15,513 nt of DNA from Nitrososphaeraceae archaeon (GTDB lineage: Archaea > Thermoproteota > Nitrososphaeria > Nitrososphaerales > Nitrososphaeraceae), in the NCBI GenBank assembly GCA_025937665.1, contig JAICQW010000026.1:1-15513 (forward strand), written 5' to 3'. The notes below the pieces were generated by a model. It saw only the letters and a program-made list of their open reading frames with translations. It had not been told where the DNA came from and did not search any database. Positions 6,906-13,657 of the stretch are shown here, piece after piece (position 1 is the stretch's first letter; each line of letters begins with the position of its first letter). The position numbers were made by a program, and so were the translations under genes.

Positions 6906-7037
6906 TTAATCCAAAAATTTTCTACAGGAACAATCAGAGAAAATACATCCCATGTCTTCATTTGTTGTATTATTATGAGTAACTCGGGAATGGCCACAGT
7001 GAAGACACCTATCTTGAGCACTCACTAATTGTTTCAA
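6906..7037 (-). CDS. 43-aa Cys/His-rich putative zinc-binding protein
   Basis: A short minus-strand frame starts at a TTG (7035-7037) and ends at TAA (6906-6908). The protein holds Cys11-x2-Cys14-Gly-His16, His21, then Cys31, Cys36 and Cys38 in a CSCRKF end. That is enough ligands for one or two zinc ions in a compact finger. A TATA box (TTTATAAT on the minus strand, 7057-7064) is centred 24 nt before the TTG, the spacing for a leaderless transcript. The dense CxxCGH and CxC patterns argue that this is a real gene in spite of its length. It lies just upstream of another small zinc protein on the same strand. Function unknown. Confidence 0.7.
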   Translation of the reverse strand: MKQLVSAQDRCLHCGHSRVTHNNTTNEDMGCIFSDCSCRKFLD

Positions 7038-7056
7038 GACATCATAATATTTTAGG

Positions 7057-7064
7057 ATTATAAA
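7057..7064 (-). promoter_or_regulatory. TATA box of the 43-aa zinc protein gene
   Basis: The minus strand reads TTTATAAT, centred about 24 nt upstream of the TTG at 7037. This fits leaderless initiation at the TTG and is the main support for that start. Confidence 0.55.
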
Positions 7065-7128
7065 CCGTCGATCAATTTCTTTCTGTTGGTCTTACATACG
7101 TGGTAAATATCCAATCCAAAATCCTCAA

Positions 7129-7137
7129 TTTATATTT
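7129..7137 (+). promoter_or_regulatory. TATA box of the DUF72 gene
   Basis: TTTATATTT is centred about 29 nt before the TTG at 7162. It predicts transcription starting within a few bases of that codon, supporting TTG as the true start; the frame is closed by a stop just upstream. Confidence 0.6.
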
Positions 7138-7161
7138 GAAAATGTCTTAAGATTACTATAT

Positions 7162-8049
7162 TTGCAACTCTACGTAGGCTGCTCGGGCTGGAGTTATACA
7201 TCATGGCAAGGACCTTTTTATCCTTCCAGTATAGAAAATAAGGCATGGTTACCTTACTATTCTCAAATATTGAACTATGTAGAGATCGATTCTACGTTTT
7301 ATAATATACCAAGTGAGTTAATGGTAAAGAATTGGAATAAAAGAACTCCTGATAATTTCAGGTTTACAGCGAAATTTCCCAAAATAATAACACATGATAA
7401 GAAATTCAAAAATGTGGAAAATGATTTAGAACTATTCTACAAAAGAATGGAACCACTTAAAGATAAATTACTGTCGTTACTAATACAATTACCTCCATCT
7501 TACAAACTAAAAGAAGGATTGGAAGACTTCCGAAGTCATGATTTTTTCTTTGAAGGGGATTTCAGATATGCAATTGAAGTTAGGCATGCATCTTGGTTTA
7601 ATGATCTAGCGTACAACTTTTTTAGAAATAACAATATTGCAATGGTCTGGAGTCAAATGGATAGACTACAAACAGTACCAGTAGTAACATCTGATTTTAT
7701 CTATCTTAGATTAATTGGAGATCGTAGATTGTCTGACGATCAATTTGGTAAAATACAAATTGATAGAACAGAAGAGATCAGAAATTGGGCCAATAAAATG
7801 AAAGATATAAGTAAAAATGAAAAAGATGTCAAAATAGGAATAGTGGCTGCAAACAACCACTACGGAGGATATGGTCCAGGGACTGTTGATATCTTTCGAC
7901 AGAATATGGATTTGGAAACTTTATCTTTTGAAAATGTAGACGTTGGAAAAATAACCCGAGAATTACAACTAGAAACCAGGATTAATCTTAGTGAAAGAAA
8001 ATCCAGCAGCAAGGGAAGACAAACAACTATGTCCGACTTTGTTGAATAA
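7162..8049 (+). CDS. DUF72 (YecE-like) TIM-barrel protein
   Basis: The 295-aa protein is a full-length DUF72 member. The start MQLYVGCSGWSYTSWQGPFY, the following EIDSTFYNIP (41-50), the FRFTAKFPKIITHDKK segment and the NNHYGGYGPGTVD stretch are the conserved blocks of the family, which folds as a TIM barrel. Its biochemical role is not established; conserved acidic and aromatic residues around the barrel suggest an enzyme or a metal/nucleic-acid binder. The start is TTG, set by an upstream in-frame stop and a TATA box 29 nt away. The C-terminal 25 residues are basic and Ser-rich (SERKSSSKGRQTTMS) and look like a flexible tail. Confidence 0.92.
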   Translation: MQLYVGCSGWSYTSWQGPFYPSSIENKAWLPYYSQILNYVEIDSTFYNIPSELMVKNWNKRTPDNFRFTAKFPKIITHDKKFKNVENDLELFYKRMEPLKDKLLSLLIQLPPSYKLKEGLEDFRSHDFFFEGDFRYAIEVRHASWFNDLAYNFFRNNNIAMVWSQMDRLQTVPVVTSDFIYLRLIGDRRLSDDQFGKIQIDRTEEIRNWANKMKDISKNEKDVKIGIVAANNHYGGYGPGTVDIFRQNMDLETLSFENVDVGKITRELQLETRINLSERKSSSKGRQTTMSDFVE

Positions 8050-8080
8050 CTCCCGTCGAAGTATTAGAAGATCAAGAAAT

Positions 8081-8263
8081 TCAAGCAGAATTACGGAAAG
8101 GCAATATTGTGAATATACGCAGCAATCCATCTAGTAAATAATCATAAATAGTAATATCCTTTTTAGATTTAATTTTTATCTCCCAGATACATTTGCTACA
8201 ATCACAAGGACTCTTACAAGGACATTTATCAGTGCAGGGGCAAGAACAACAGCATGATTTCAT
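8081..8263 (-). CDS. 60-aa metallothionein-like Cys-rich protein
   Basis: The first 25 residues hold ten cysteines (4, 5, 6, 8, 10, 14, 16, 20, 22, 25) in CC, CxC and CxxxC spacings with Ser, Pro, Lys and Asp between them, as in metallothioneins that bind several Zn, Cu or Cd ions as thiolate clusters. Residues 26-60 lack cysteine and form a mixed charged/hydrophobic tail (IYDYLLDGLLRIFTILP) that could bind a partner or membrane. The ATG at 8263 was chosen over a GTG at 8290 because a TATA-like TTTATTAT lies about 21 nt upstream of the ATG and would fall inside the longer frame. No metal-responsive regulator is obvious nearby. Metal binding is inferred from cysteine density only. Confidence 0.7.
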   Translation of the reverse strand: MKSCCCSCPCTDKCPCKSPCDCSKCIWEIKIKSKKDITIYDYLLDGLLRIFTILPFRNSA

Positions 8264-8366
8264 TTCTTTAATATTAAAAATAATAAACACATCATTCTTT
8301 TTTAATGTTCTCCGGTTTCTATTCCAGAGCGCTTACTATTTTGTTATATCTGTATTTTTTGTTTAT

Positions 8367-8398
8367 AAAAAAGTTTAAAAACCCGATTGAAAGTCGGG
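8367..8398 (-). terminator. Minus-strand hairpin plus T-runs
   Basis: On the minus strand CCCGA (8398-8394) pairs with TCGGG (8386-8382), extendable by two weaker pairs, and is followed by T5 (8381-8377) and then T6 (8372-8367). This looks like an intrinsic terminator for minus-strand transcripts arriving from the right. It would insulate the metallothionein-like gene from the membrane-regulator gene. Confidence 0.5.
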
Positions 8399-8417
8399 AC
8401 GGGACTAGATAAAAAGC

Positions 8418-8458
8418 TCCTTCTTCCCAACCAGGCTTAAAAGAAGGAATACTTTTTT
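8418..8458 (+). terminator. Plus-strand hairpin plus T6
   Basis: TCCTTCTT (8418-8425) pairs perfectly with AAGAAGGA (8441-8448) around a 15-nt loop, and a run of six T follows at 8453-8458. There is no annotated plus-strand gene directly upstream except DUF72, which ends at 8049. It may instead end a short RNA that begins near 8381. With the minus-strand hairpin it forms a back-to-back element. Confidence 0.45.
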
Positions 8459-8550
8459 AGTAAATGGAAAATAATAATTAACTCTGATTGGAGGGTAAAG
8501 TGACATCTACCTGAAAGTGATAATAATTATTTTTTATAGTATACATTAGA

Positions 8551-8676
8551 ATGAGTGTTAAAAATATCGGAAATCGTGGAGTTCAAGAAATATTAAATCG
8601 CAGAAAAAAATTAGCAATAATAGCGGTTTCAGTAGCCGGAATAATATTTGGAATCATGTTATTCTTCAGCGACTAG
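8551..8676 (+). CDS. 41-aa single-pass membrane miniprotein
   Basis: ATG at 8551 to TAG at 8674-8676. Residues 1-20 are basic and polar (NRGVQEILNRRKK) and residues 21-40 form one hydrophobic helix rich in Ile, Val, Ala and Gly. This is the typical layout of a small membrane protein with its basic end in the cytoplasm. An AT-rich palindrome (8522-8531) centred about 24 nt upstream could act as the TATA box. I do not recognise the family. Its reality rests on the helix, the basic flank and the promoter spacing. Confidence 0.5.
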   Translation: MSVKNIGNRGVQEILNRRKKLAIIAVSVAGIIFGIMLFFSD

Positions 8677-8764
8677 AAAGTTTTCGTTTTTCGTAGTGGT
8701 AAAATTTAAAAGCGATTAACGTCAAGGATTAATAAAATATACTCGTTTTCCTGTTTAATCATAT

Positions 8765-10174
8765 TTATTTATCACTCAATTTAAGTTTGATCAAATTCTG
8801 TCCTCCTATCTTCGTAACTTCAATAAGATTTTCTCTCTCTAGTCTCTTTATTAGTCGCCATAAACTTGTTTTTGGAAGTATGAACTTATTCCTAATTTGG
8901 CCCTCAAATGCCGCTCCTTCCTTTTCTAAGATATAAAGAAGTATTTCCTTCTCTTCTGGTTTTAGATTCCCTTTCTGTCGGATAGCATCAGAAACAAAGT
9001 TCTGCAAATTTGATTTTTCGGGGATGACTTTCGTATTTGTTTGTTCCTCTCCGGGAGATTGTTGTTCAATAAAACTATTTTCCTTATAAATATTAGTTTG
9101 ATTATCAGAGTTGTACGGATCATTTTTGTTAACTGTATCCTGCATCCGTGCATTGGATTTTTTCTTGTACTTTCTTAATATGAAAAATCCAACTGATACT
9201 GCAAGTGGAATTAATAGTAAATATGCTGCGCTAGAGTACAGAACAGGCTGCTCTTGCCTTGGGACATCAAGACTGTTGAGGGCCAAAGTAGCGTATTCTA
9301 TTGCCTTGCGATAGTTTCCCTGGGAAAATTCAATATTTGATTTTGACACAAATTGAGATGCCTGTGAAGTATCAACATTCATGTCTTGAAATTCTTCAGT
9401 CTTGCGGGTGGCGTTGCTCATCATGTCCTTGGAAACTTCAAAAGACTCAGTAATTGTTGAGGACAAGTCACTCGCATTAGTTGCGAGGCGTTCTGCATCA
9501 ATAAAATTACTTTGATTCAATGCAATCTTTGCGTTAAGGAGTATGTCTTTGACACTACCCAGATTTATCCCTAAATGTTCACTCTCTGCTTTTGCTAAAT
9601 CTAATTCTGCAGAATTTATGGATATCGTGGCCTGTTCTCGTGTTCCGGCATAGCCAATTACATAATCAATAGAAATTCTTCCCTTATCAAATGATAATAA
9701 ATTCTGTCCTCCTAATTTTCTAATTAATGATGGAGATTGTTCTCCTAAATTAGTTACCACAGCATCATTAGGTAATTTTACCGTAAACGGAAAAGCAGAA
9801 TCAATAAGAAAGCTCCATTCTCTTTCCTGCTTATTAACTAGATCCGGAGTTTGATATGTTATTCTTATCTGCGATTCATTTTGCGAATTAATGTTTATTT
9901 CGTTAGTTACAGAATTGAATGTATATGCCAAATATTTAGATAGGTAATTTCTCACCAAAATTTCATTGATATTTCCGCCAATTAATGGCAACGTAATTTC
10001 GCTGGTATTAGATTTCAATCGAAGATCATATTGCACAATTGAGTCACCATTGGATAAAATACCAATAAATACAGAGTTAACTTGATATTGAATTTGGGAA
10101 AAACCCTTATCAAAGATACTGACAGAAAGAATAACAAATACTATTAAAGCAATTACAGGTCCAAACAATCTCAA
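8765..10174 (-). CDS. Membrane-anchored winged-helix regulator with extracellular sensor region
   Basis: The 469-aa protein reads: N-terminal hydrophobic signal/anchor (5-22), a beta-rich region (about 27-185), an alpha-helical region (about 186-302) with repeat-like DAERLATNAS and KAIEYATLALN helices that recall TPR-type pairs, one transmembrane helix (313-334) with the stop-transfer sequence RKYKKKS, a polar linker (341-400) and a C-terminal winged-helix domain (403-465). The last includes the helix-turn-helix KTSLWRLIKRLERENLIEV. The outer part would sense a signal and the DNA-binding domain would act from the membrane or after proteolytic release. The start is TTG, with an ATTATAG element 28-34 nt upstream. 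Archaeal proteins with this plan are known; the ligand and targets are unknown. Confidence 0.82.
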   Translation of the reverse strand: MRLFGPVIALIVFVILSVSIFDKGFSQIQYQVNSVFIGILSNGDSIVQYDLRLKSNTSEITLPLIGGNINEILVRNYLSKYLAYTFNSVTNEININSQNESQIRITYQTPDLVNKQEREWSFLIDSAFPFTVKLPNDAVVTNLGEQSPSLIRKLGGQNLLSFDKGRISIDYVIGYAGTREQATISINSAELDLAKAESEHLGINLGSVKDILLNAKIALNQSNFIDAERLATNASDLSSTITESFEVSKDMMSNATRKTEEFQDMNVDTSQASQFVSKSNIEFSQGNYRKAIEYATLALNSLDVPRQEQPVLYSSAAYLLLIPLAVSVGFFILRKYKKKSNARMQDTVNKNDPYNSDNQTNIYKENSFIEQQSPGEEQTNTKVIPEKSNLQNFVSDAIRQKGNLKPEEKEILLYILEKEGAAFEGQIRNKFILPKTSLWRLIKRLERENLIEVTKIGGQNLIKLKLSDK

Positions 10175-10201
10175 TACAAAAACAACCCCAAATAAAAAAA
10201 A

Positions 10202-10208
10202 CTATAAT
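10202..10208 (-). promoter_or_regulatory. Possible TATA box of the membrane-regulator gene
   Basis: The minus strand reads ATTATAG about 31 nt before the TTG at 10174, predicting a transcript start a few bases before it. The match is modest in a very AT-rich stretch. Confidence 0.35.
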
Positions 10209-10307
10209 CAATTCTTGAATTATCAAAATTTGGAAAATGACTAAATCCCAACCGACTAGACAAATCGGAACTCATGAAAAGTTTGTGTTTAATTTTCATA
10301 TGATTTG

Positions 10308-12020
10308 TTAGGTTGTATTATTTGCATTGAGATATTTTTTTAAGTCACTTTTTGAATACTGTTCGATCCATTTGAATTTTCTCTGAAGAGTACTTGTATA
10401 AATTTTTGTCCAGTCCAAATCTACGTATTCACACCATGATTTGAAAACGCGTGGATCTATATAATTTCTTAGTGAAGTACCTAGATTATAATCTCTAGTT
10501 TCTTGCTGGAGTCGTATTTGGAATTCAAGTTTTTCAATTCTTTGTTCCTTCTTTAACTTTTGTAGCTCCGTTTTCCATTTTTTCTCTTTCAACTCAAGTT
10601 TTAGTTGCTTAACCTTCTCCTTTTTATTGGCTAATGACTGTTCAAATTTTTCCCATGACTTTTTGCTTGCTGGGTTCTTGGGATCTATTCCCTTTTTATG
10701 ATTGCATGTTATGGCAGCCTCAAGGTTTGCAATTTTGGCTACATATATTTTCTTAAACTCGCTTTCATTCTTGCTAACTTTTAGAACTGGTGAAGAAAGG
10801 TGCTTCTTTACTATTGCAGTTGCAATGTAAGTTCTAAAAACTTTTGCAGTGAGGTTAGGAAGATTATCTTTATCTATTGATCTAAGGAATTTATTCACTT
10901 TTGTTGATGTGATATCTTCAAAGATTTCATCAGATTGATCTTTTCCCTTCATGAAGAACAGTAAATTTTCATAGAGCGCTTTTGTATCTGCACTGGATAT
11001 TTCCAAGGTTTTTTGCCAAGGAACACTATCTTTACCAAGAAAATTGAATTCTATCCGAACCTTGTCATTAATTTTTGGAAATTTTAGATGTTCTACTCTG
11101 AGGGTAGAGGCACCAATAGTGTCTGCTTCATCAGGATCTTTTTCATCACCCACTCTCATGGCCAGCTTATAAATGAGATAGCAAACTGTAGCGACTTTTC
11201 TTTTGGTTGTATCTTTAGCATATAACATCTGATTAATAATCTCCTTTTCAATGGCACGAATGTAATTTTCTAATTTCTTTGCGACGTCATATTTTGCCTT
11301 ATCGTTGTCTTGACGCAGATAAGATGAATCATGAAGCCAAACATATTTTCTCTTTCCGGTCAGAATTTCTATCCATGAGGCAAGCCATGTTGAATAATGA
11401 TCATGAACAACTGCCTTCCATGGACCTTCAGGTACAGATGCATTCTCTCCTAGATTGAGAGTCACATCATTAGGAGTAACTCGAGGTTTCCATCTTCCTC
11501 TTAGTGGGTGTAGTCCTCTTCCCATAAATATTCCAGGAGGCTCAACCAACCAATTGGCGACATCAACTTCTATTCCGTTTATTTTGGCTTTTCCATAAAT
11601 CGATTTCAGTTTTTCCTTTTCTAGTTTTTTTTCCTGACTGATCCTTCTTTTTTCTTCTCTTGGAAGTGATTTTATTCTTAGTTTTTCATTTTCCTTTAAC
11701 TTTAATTCCTTATCAACCAAATTAAACGCCTCGGTCATGTCAATTTCATCAACTTTTTGTAGCGATTTGAATCTGGTAGGAAATAGTTTCTTCAAATCAT
11801 CAATAAAATTAGATTGAAAGACCGCATCTTTCACATAATGGGTATCCTTCTTTTTTGCCCAAGCATAAATAAGCTCCTCTTGTTCGCGATTTAAGAATAA
11901 AATTTCTCCTCTAATTTTGATATTTATTCCGCGTTGGACATACTCGGGCGGAAAAGCTACGCCATTATGCTCCAGTTCTGTCCATTTATTGGAAGTGGCT
12001 ACTTTAGACGATATGGTCAA
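10308..12020 (-). CDS. top1B: DNA topoisomerase IB, eukaryote-type
   Basis: The enzyme relaxes positive and negative supercoils by a transient 3'-phosphotyrosyl nick. The 570-aa protein has the core, linker and C-terminal domains of nuclear Top1 without its long N-terminal tail. Active-site residues align with human Arg488, Lys532, Arg590, His632 and Tyr723 as Arg289 (AMRVG), Lys330 (FLGKDS), Arg396 (KVFRTY), His441 (TCNHKKG) and Tyr520 (TSLRNYIDPR). Residues about 455-508 form a Lys/Glu-rich coiled coil, the linker. The upstream core has HPLRGRWKPRVTPNDVTLN. The start is TTG at 12020, 30 nt after a TATA-like TTTAAGAAT (12046-12054). The gene is a phylum hallmark of Thaumarchaeota. It stands alone, divergent from an orphan gene. 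Confidence 0.96.
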   Translation of the reverse strand: MTISSKVATSNKWTELEHNGVAFPPEYVQRGINIKIRGEILFLNREQEELIYAWAKKKDTHYVKDAVFQSNFIDDLKKLFPTRFKSLQKVDEIDMTEAFNLVDKELKLKENEKLRIKSLPREEKRRISQEKKLEKEKLKSIYGKAKINGIEVDVANWLVEPPGIFMGRGLHPLRGRWKPRVTPNDVTLNLGENASVPEGPWKAVVHDHYSTWLASWIEILTGKRKYVWLHDSSYLRQDNDKAKYDVAKKLENYIRAIEKEIINQMLYAKDTTKRKVATVCYLIYKLAMRVGDEKDPDEADTIGASTLRVEHLKFPKINDKVRIEFNFLGKDSVPWQKTLEISSADTKALYENLLFFMKGKDQSDEIFEDITSTKVNKFLRSIDKDNLPNLTAKVFRTYIATAIVKKHLSSPVLKVSKNESEFKKIYVAKIANLEAAITCNHKKGIDPKNPASKKSWEKFEQSLANKKEKVKQLKLELKEKKWKTELQKLKKEQRIEKLEFQIRLQQETRDYNLGTSLRNYIDPRVFKSWCEYVDLDWTKIYTSTLQRKFKWIEQYSKSDLKKYLNANNTT

Positions 12021-12045
12021 CTACACTCAAAATGTCGTACTAACT

Positions 12046-12054
12046 ATTCTTAAA
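12046..12054 (-). promoter_or_regulatory. TATA-like box of the topoisomerase IB gene
   Basis: The minus strand reads TTTAAGAAT, centred 30 nt before the TTG start at 12020. With the plus-strand box at 12100-12109 it makes 12021-12129 a divergent promoter region. Confidence 0.45.
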
Positions 12055-12099
12055 CCTTATCCGTTCAGTTATCTAACAATTTTGCCTGCTACTCAATTG

Positions 12100-12109
12100 A
12101 TTTATTTAT
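12100..12109 (+). promoter_or_regulatory. TATA-like box of the 12130 gene
   Basis: An ATTTATTTAT stretch is centred about 25 nt before the GTG at 12130. This spacing supports leaderless initiation at the GTG. Confidence 0.45.
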
Positions 12110-12129
12110 TGTGGTGAAAAAGTAATAAT

Positions 12130-12453
12130 GTGAATTCAATACAACTGGTAAATTTTCCAGTAAAACTGACATTCAAAATAAGTGAAGTCTCCGAAATCAA
12201 GCCAATGATTGATAAATTCATCGAGTATTACCGAGGGCCCGAGTCAGAAGAGTTCAGTTGTAGAATTTTGCTACCTCGCAATCTGGAATCCGAAAATGAT
12301 GTAAAAAGATTAGGGGCTACTATACATTCAGAGATAATGTTTTCACTCAAAAAGAACAAGTTAGCTATGAATTTGAGGGATATACGATATATCCACGACG
12401 CTAATACTTATGGCTGGTTGTTGTTGAATCCAAAAGTGGCGGAAAAATTATAG
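12130..12453 (+). CDS. Hypothetical protein, 107 aa
   Basis: I do not recognise this protein. It starts with GTG behind a TATA-like box and ends 22 nt from the convergent PAP2 gene. The sequence mixes beta-like stretches (VNFPVKLTFKISEV, EEFSCRILLPR) with a helix (DVKRLGATIHSEIMFSLKKNKLAMNL), is soluble and has no Cys-based metal site or membrane helix. Divergent placement from topoisomerase IB could mean shared regulation but proves nothing about function. Confidence 0.65.
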   Translation: MNSIQLVNFPVKLTFKISEVSEIKPMIDKFIEYYRGPESEEFSCRILLPRNLESENDVKRLGATIHSEIMFSLKKNKLAMNLRDIRYIHDANTYGWLLLNPKVAEKL

Positions 12454-12475
12454 AGAAACCAAGGGATTCTATCTA

Positions 12476-13141
12476 CTATCGGGTATTTTTTAGTTTATTT
12501 ATAGTGAAAGGAATTTCAAGTTTCAAGATGGTACTCAATGTTATAGAAATAACTAGTCCTAAAAGTAAACCTCCAAACAAATCACTCAAATAATTTAGTC
12601 CCAAAAGAAGATTCGATAGCATAAGCATCGGTGGCAGGATCCAGAGAACTTGGCCATACTTTTTACTTTTTAGCTGAACAATAATCCCAACAATATAGGC
12701 CAATGATGTTATGACTGCTGTGTGATTTGAAGGGTAGGAGAATGATCGGGCCTCAGTTAGCAAACTATCACTTTCAAGCTGAAAACCCTTTGGTAGATTA
12801 GGTATCCTTTGCGTTTCAGGGGGGTTTGGCTGCGCGATTAGTGGTTTCATATAGGAAACCAAAATTGCTAACGTCATGATTGTTATCATCAGTATCATTC
12901 CCCCTTTTCTTGTTCTTCTAATGATTGTGAGAATTATTGCGACGAGAATTAAGTTCACCACTTCTCCAAAAGATGAAATGACTACGAAAGTGTAGAGTAA
13001 TGATTGATCTGGATTAAAAACACTAATCGAGTTGAAAATAAAAGAGTCCATTGAAGATAGAAAATGGAAATGCACCAAGACAGAAAGTACAATGAATGCC
13101 AGTAAGATTGCTATAAATTGAAATGATCGGATATGTATCAA
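12476..13141 (-). CDS. PAP2-fold membrane protein with degenerate phosphatase active site
   Basis: This 221-aa protein has about six membrane helices and the layout of PAP2-family lipid phosphatases. The three family motifs are recognisable but altered. Motif 1 (Kx6RP) reads Lys99-x6-Asn106-Pro107. Motif 2 (PSGH) reads Pro137-Ser138-Asn139-His140. Motif 3 (SRx5Hx3D) reads Ser176-Asn177-x5-Asn183-x3-Asp187. Thus the phosphate-binding Arg residues and the nucleophilic His have all become Asn, while Lys99, His140 and Asp187 remain. Classical PAP2 catalysis is unlikely, so it may be a lipid-binding or otherwise non-enzymatic relative. The start is TTG at 13141, with a TATAAT-like element about 20 nt upstream, slightly close. 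Asn codons were read directly from the DNA. Confidence 0.82.
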   Translation of the reverse strand: MIHIRSFQFIAILLAFIVLSVLVHFHFLSSMDSFIFNSISVFNPDQSLLYTFVVISSFGEVVNLILVAIILTIIRRTRKGGMILMITIMTLAILVSYMKPLIAQPNPPETQRIPNLPKGFQLESDSLLTEARSFSYPSNHTAVITSLAYIVGIIVQLKSKKYGQVLWILPPMLMLSNLLLGLNYLSDLFGGLLLGLVISITLSTILKLEIPFTINKLKNTR

Positions 13142-13228
13142 TCATGATTACCGGAAAATTATATGCGCAAAATTGAACATAAATGTTACTGTAAATGAAA
13201 TAACATAAATCTCATTAATTGTAAGTGG

Positions 13229-13657
13229 TCAATAAAGTGAGGATTCATTTTTAATTTGTTCTGCTGATTTGGGATCGTTTTCTGAATAATATTTTACCAT
13301 TCCTACTTTTAGTACCTTCAGTGATAATAATGCGCATTTGATTCTAGCTGGACCCAAGTTGGTCAATCCAATATTTTCAAGAATGTCCTCCTTTTTCAAA
13401 TCCTTTATTACATCGAGATCCTTACCCATGACTAATTCTGTCAACATGGAAGCACTTGCTTGGCTAATTGCACATCCTTTACCTTCAAATTTTACGTCTC
13501 TTATTACTCCTCCATCTACCTTCAAATGTATATCTATTTCATCGCCACATAGAGGGTTACTATCATGAACTGTAACATCAGCATTCTCCAACTTACCTTT
13601 GTTTCTTGGATTCCTGTAGTGGTCTAGTATAATCTCCCTGTATATATCATCGCTCAT
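13229..13657 (-). CDS. sufU: SufU/IscU-type Fe-S cluster scaffold
   Basis: The protein receives sulfur from the cysteine desulfurase and holds a nascent Fe-S cluster, or acts as a sulfur shuttle, in the cytosol. The 142 residues carry the three conserved cysteines, Cys37 (NPLCGD, with Asp39), Cys62 (KGCAISQASASMLTE) and Cys108 (GPARIKCALLSLK). The last motif is SufU-like: the IscU His before the third Cys is Lys here. However, the Cys62-Cys108 spacing (46) is near that of IscU and lacks the longer insert of Bacillus SufU. The ATG overlaps the sufS stop by 4 nt, so the two are translated from one message. Confidence 0.93.
   Translation of the reverse strand: MSDDIYREIILDHYRNPRNKGKLENADVTVHDSNPLCGDEIDIHLKVDGGVIRDVKFEGKGCAISQASASMLTELVMGKDLDVIKDLKKEDILENIGLTNLGPARIKCALLSLKVLKVGMVKYYSENDPKSAEQIKNESSLY

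Noticed and set aside
8305..8412. Plus-strand 35-codon frame from ATG 8305, hydrophobic with a basic end
   Set aside because: It runs through the TATA-like and hairpin region and has no promoter at the right distance; the composition reflects AT-rich DNA. It could be a relic of a transposase tail, but nothing supports that enough to list it.
8480..8530. C/D-box-like sRNA (CTGA and GTGATAA words)
   Set aside because: Box order and spacing do not fit a C/D RNA and no terminal stem is seen.
10251..10267. CCGA/TCGG dyad between the regulator and topoisomerase genes
   Set aside because: Only four base pairs with a 9-nt loop; expected by chance.
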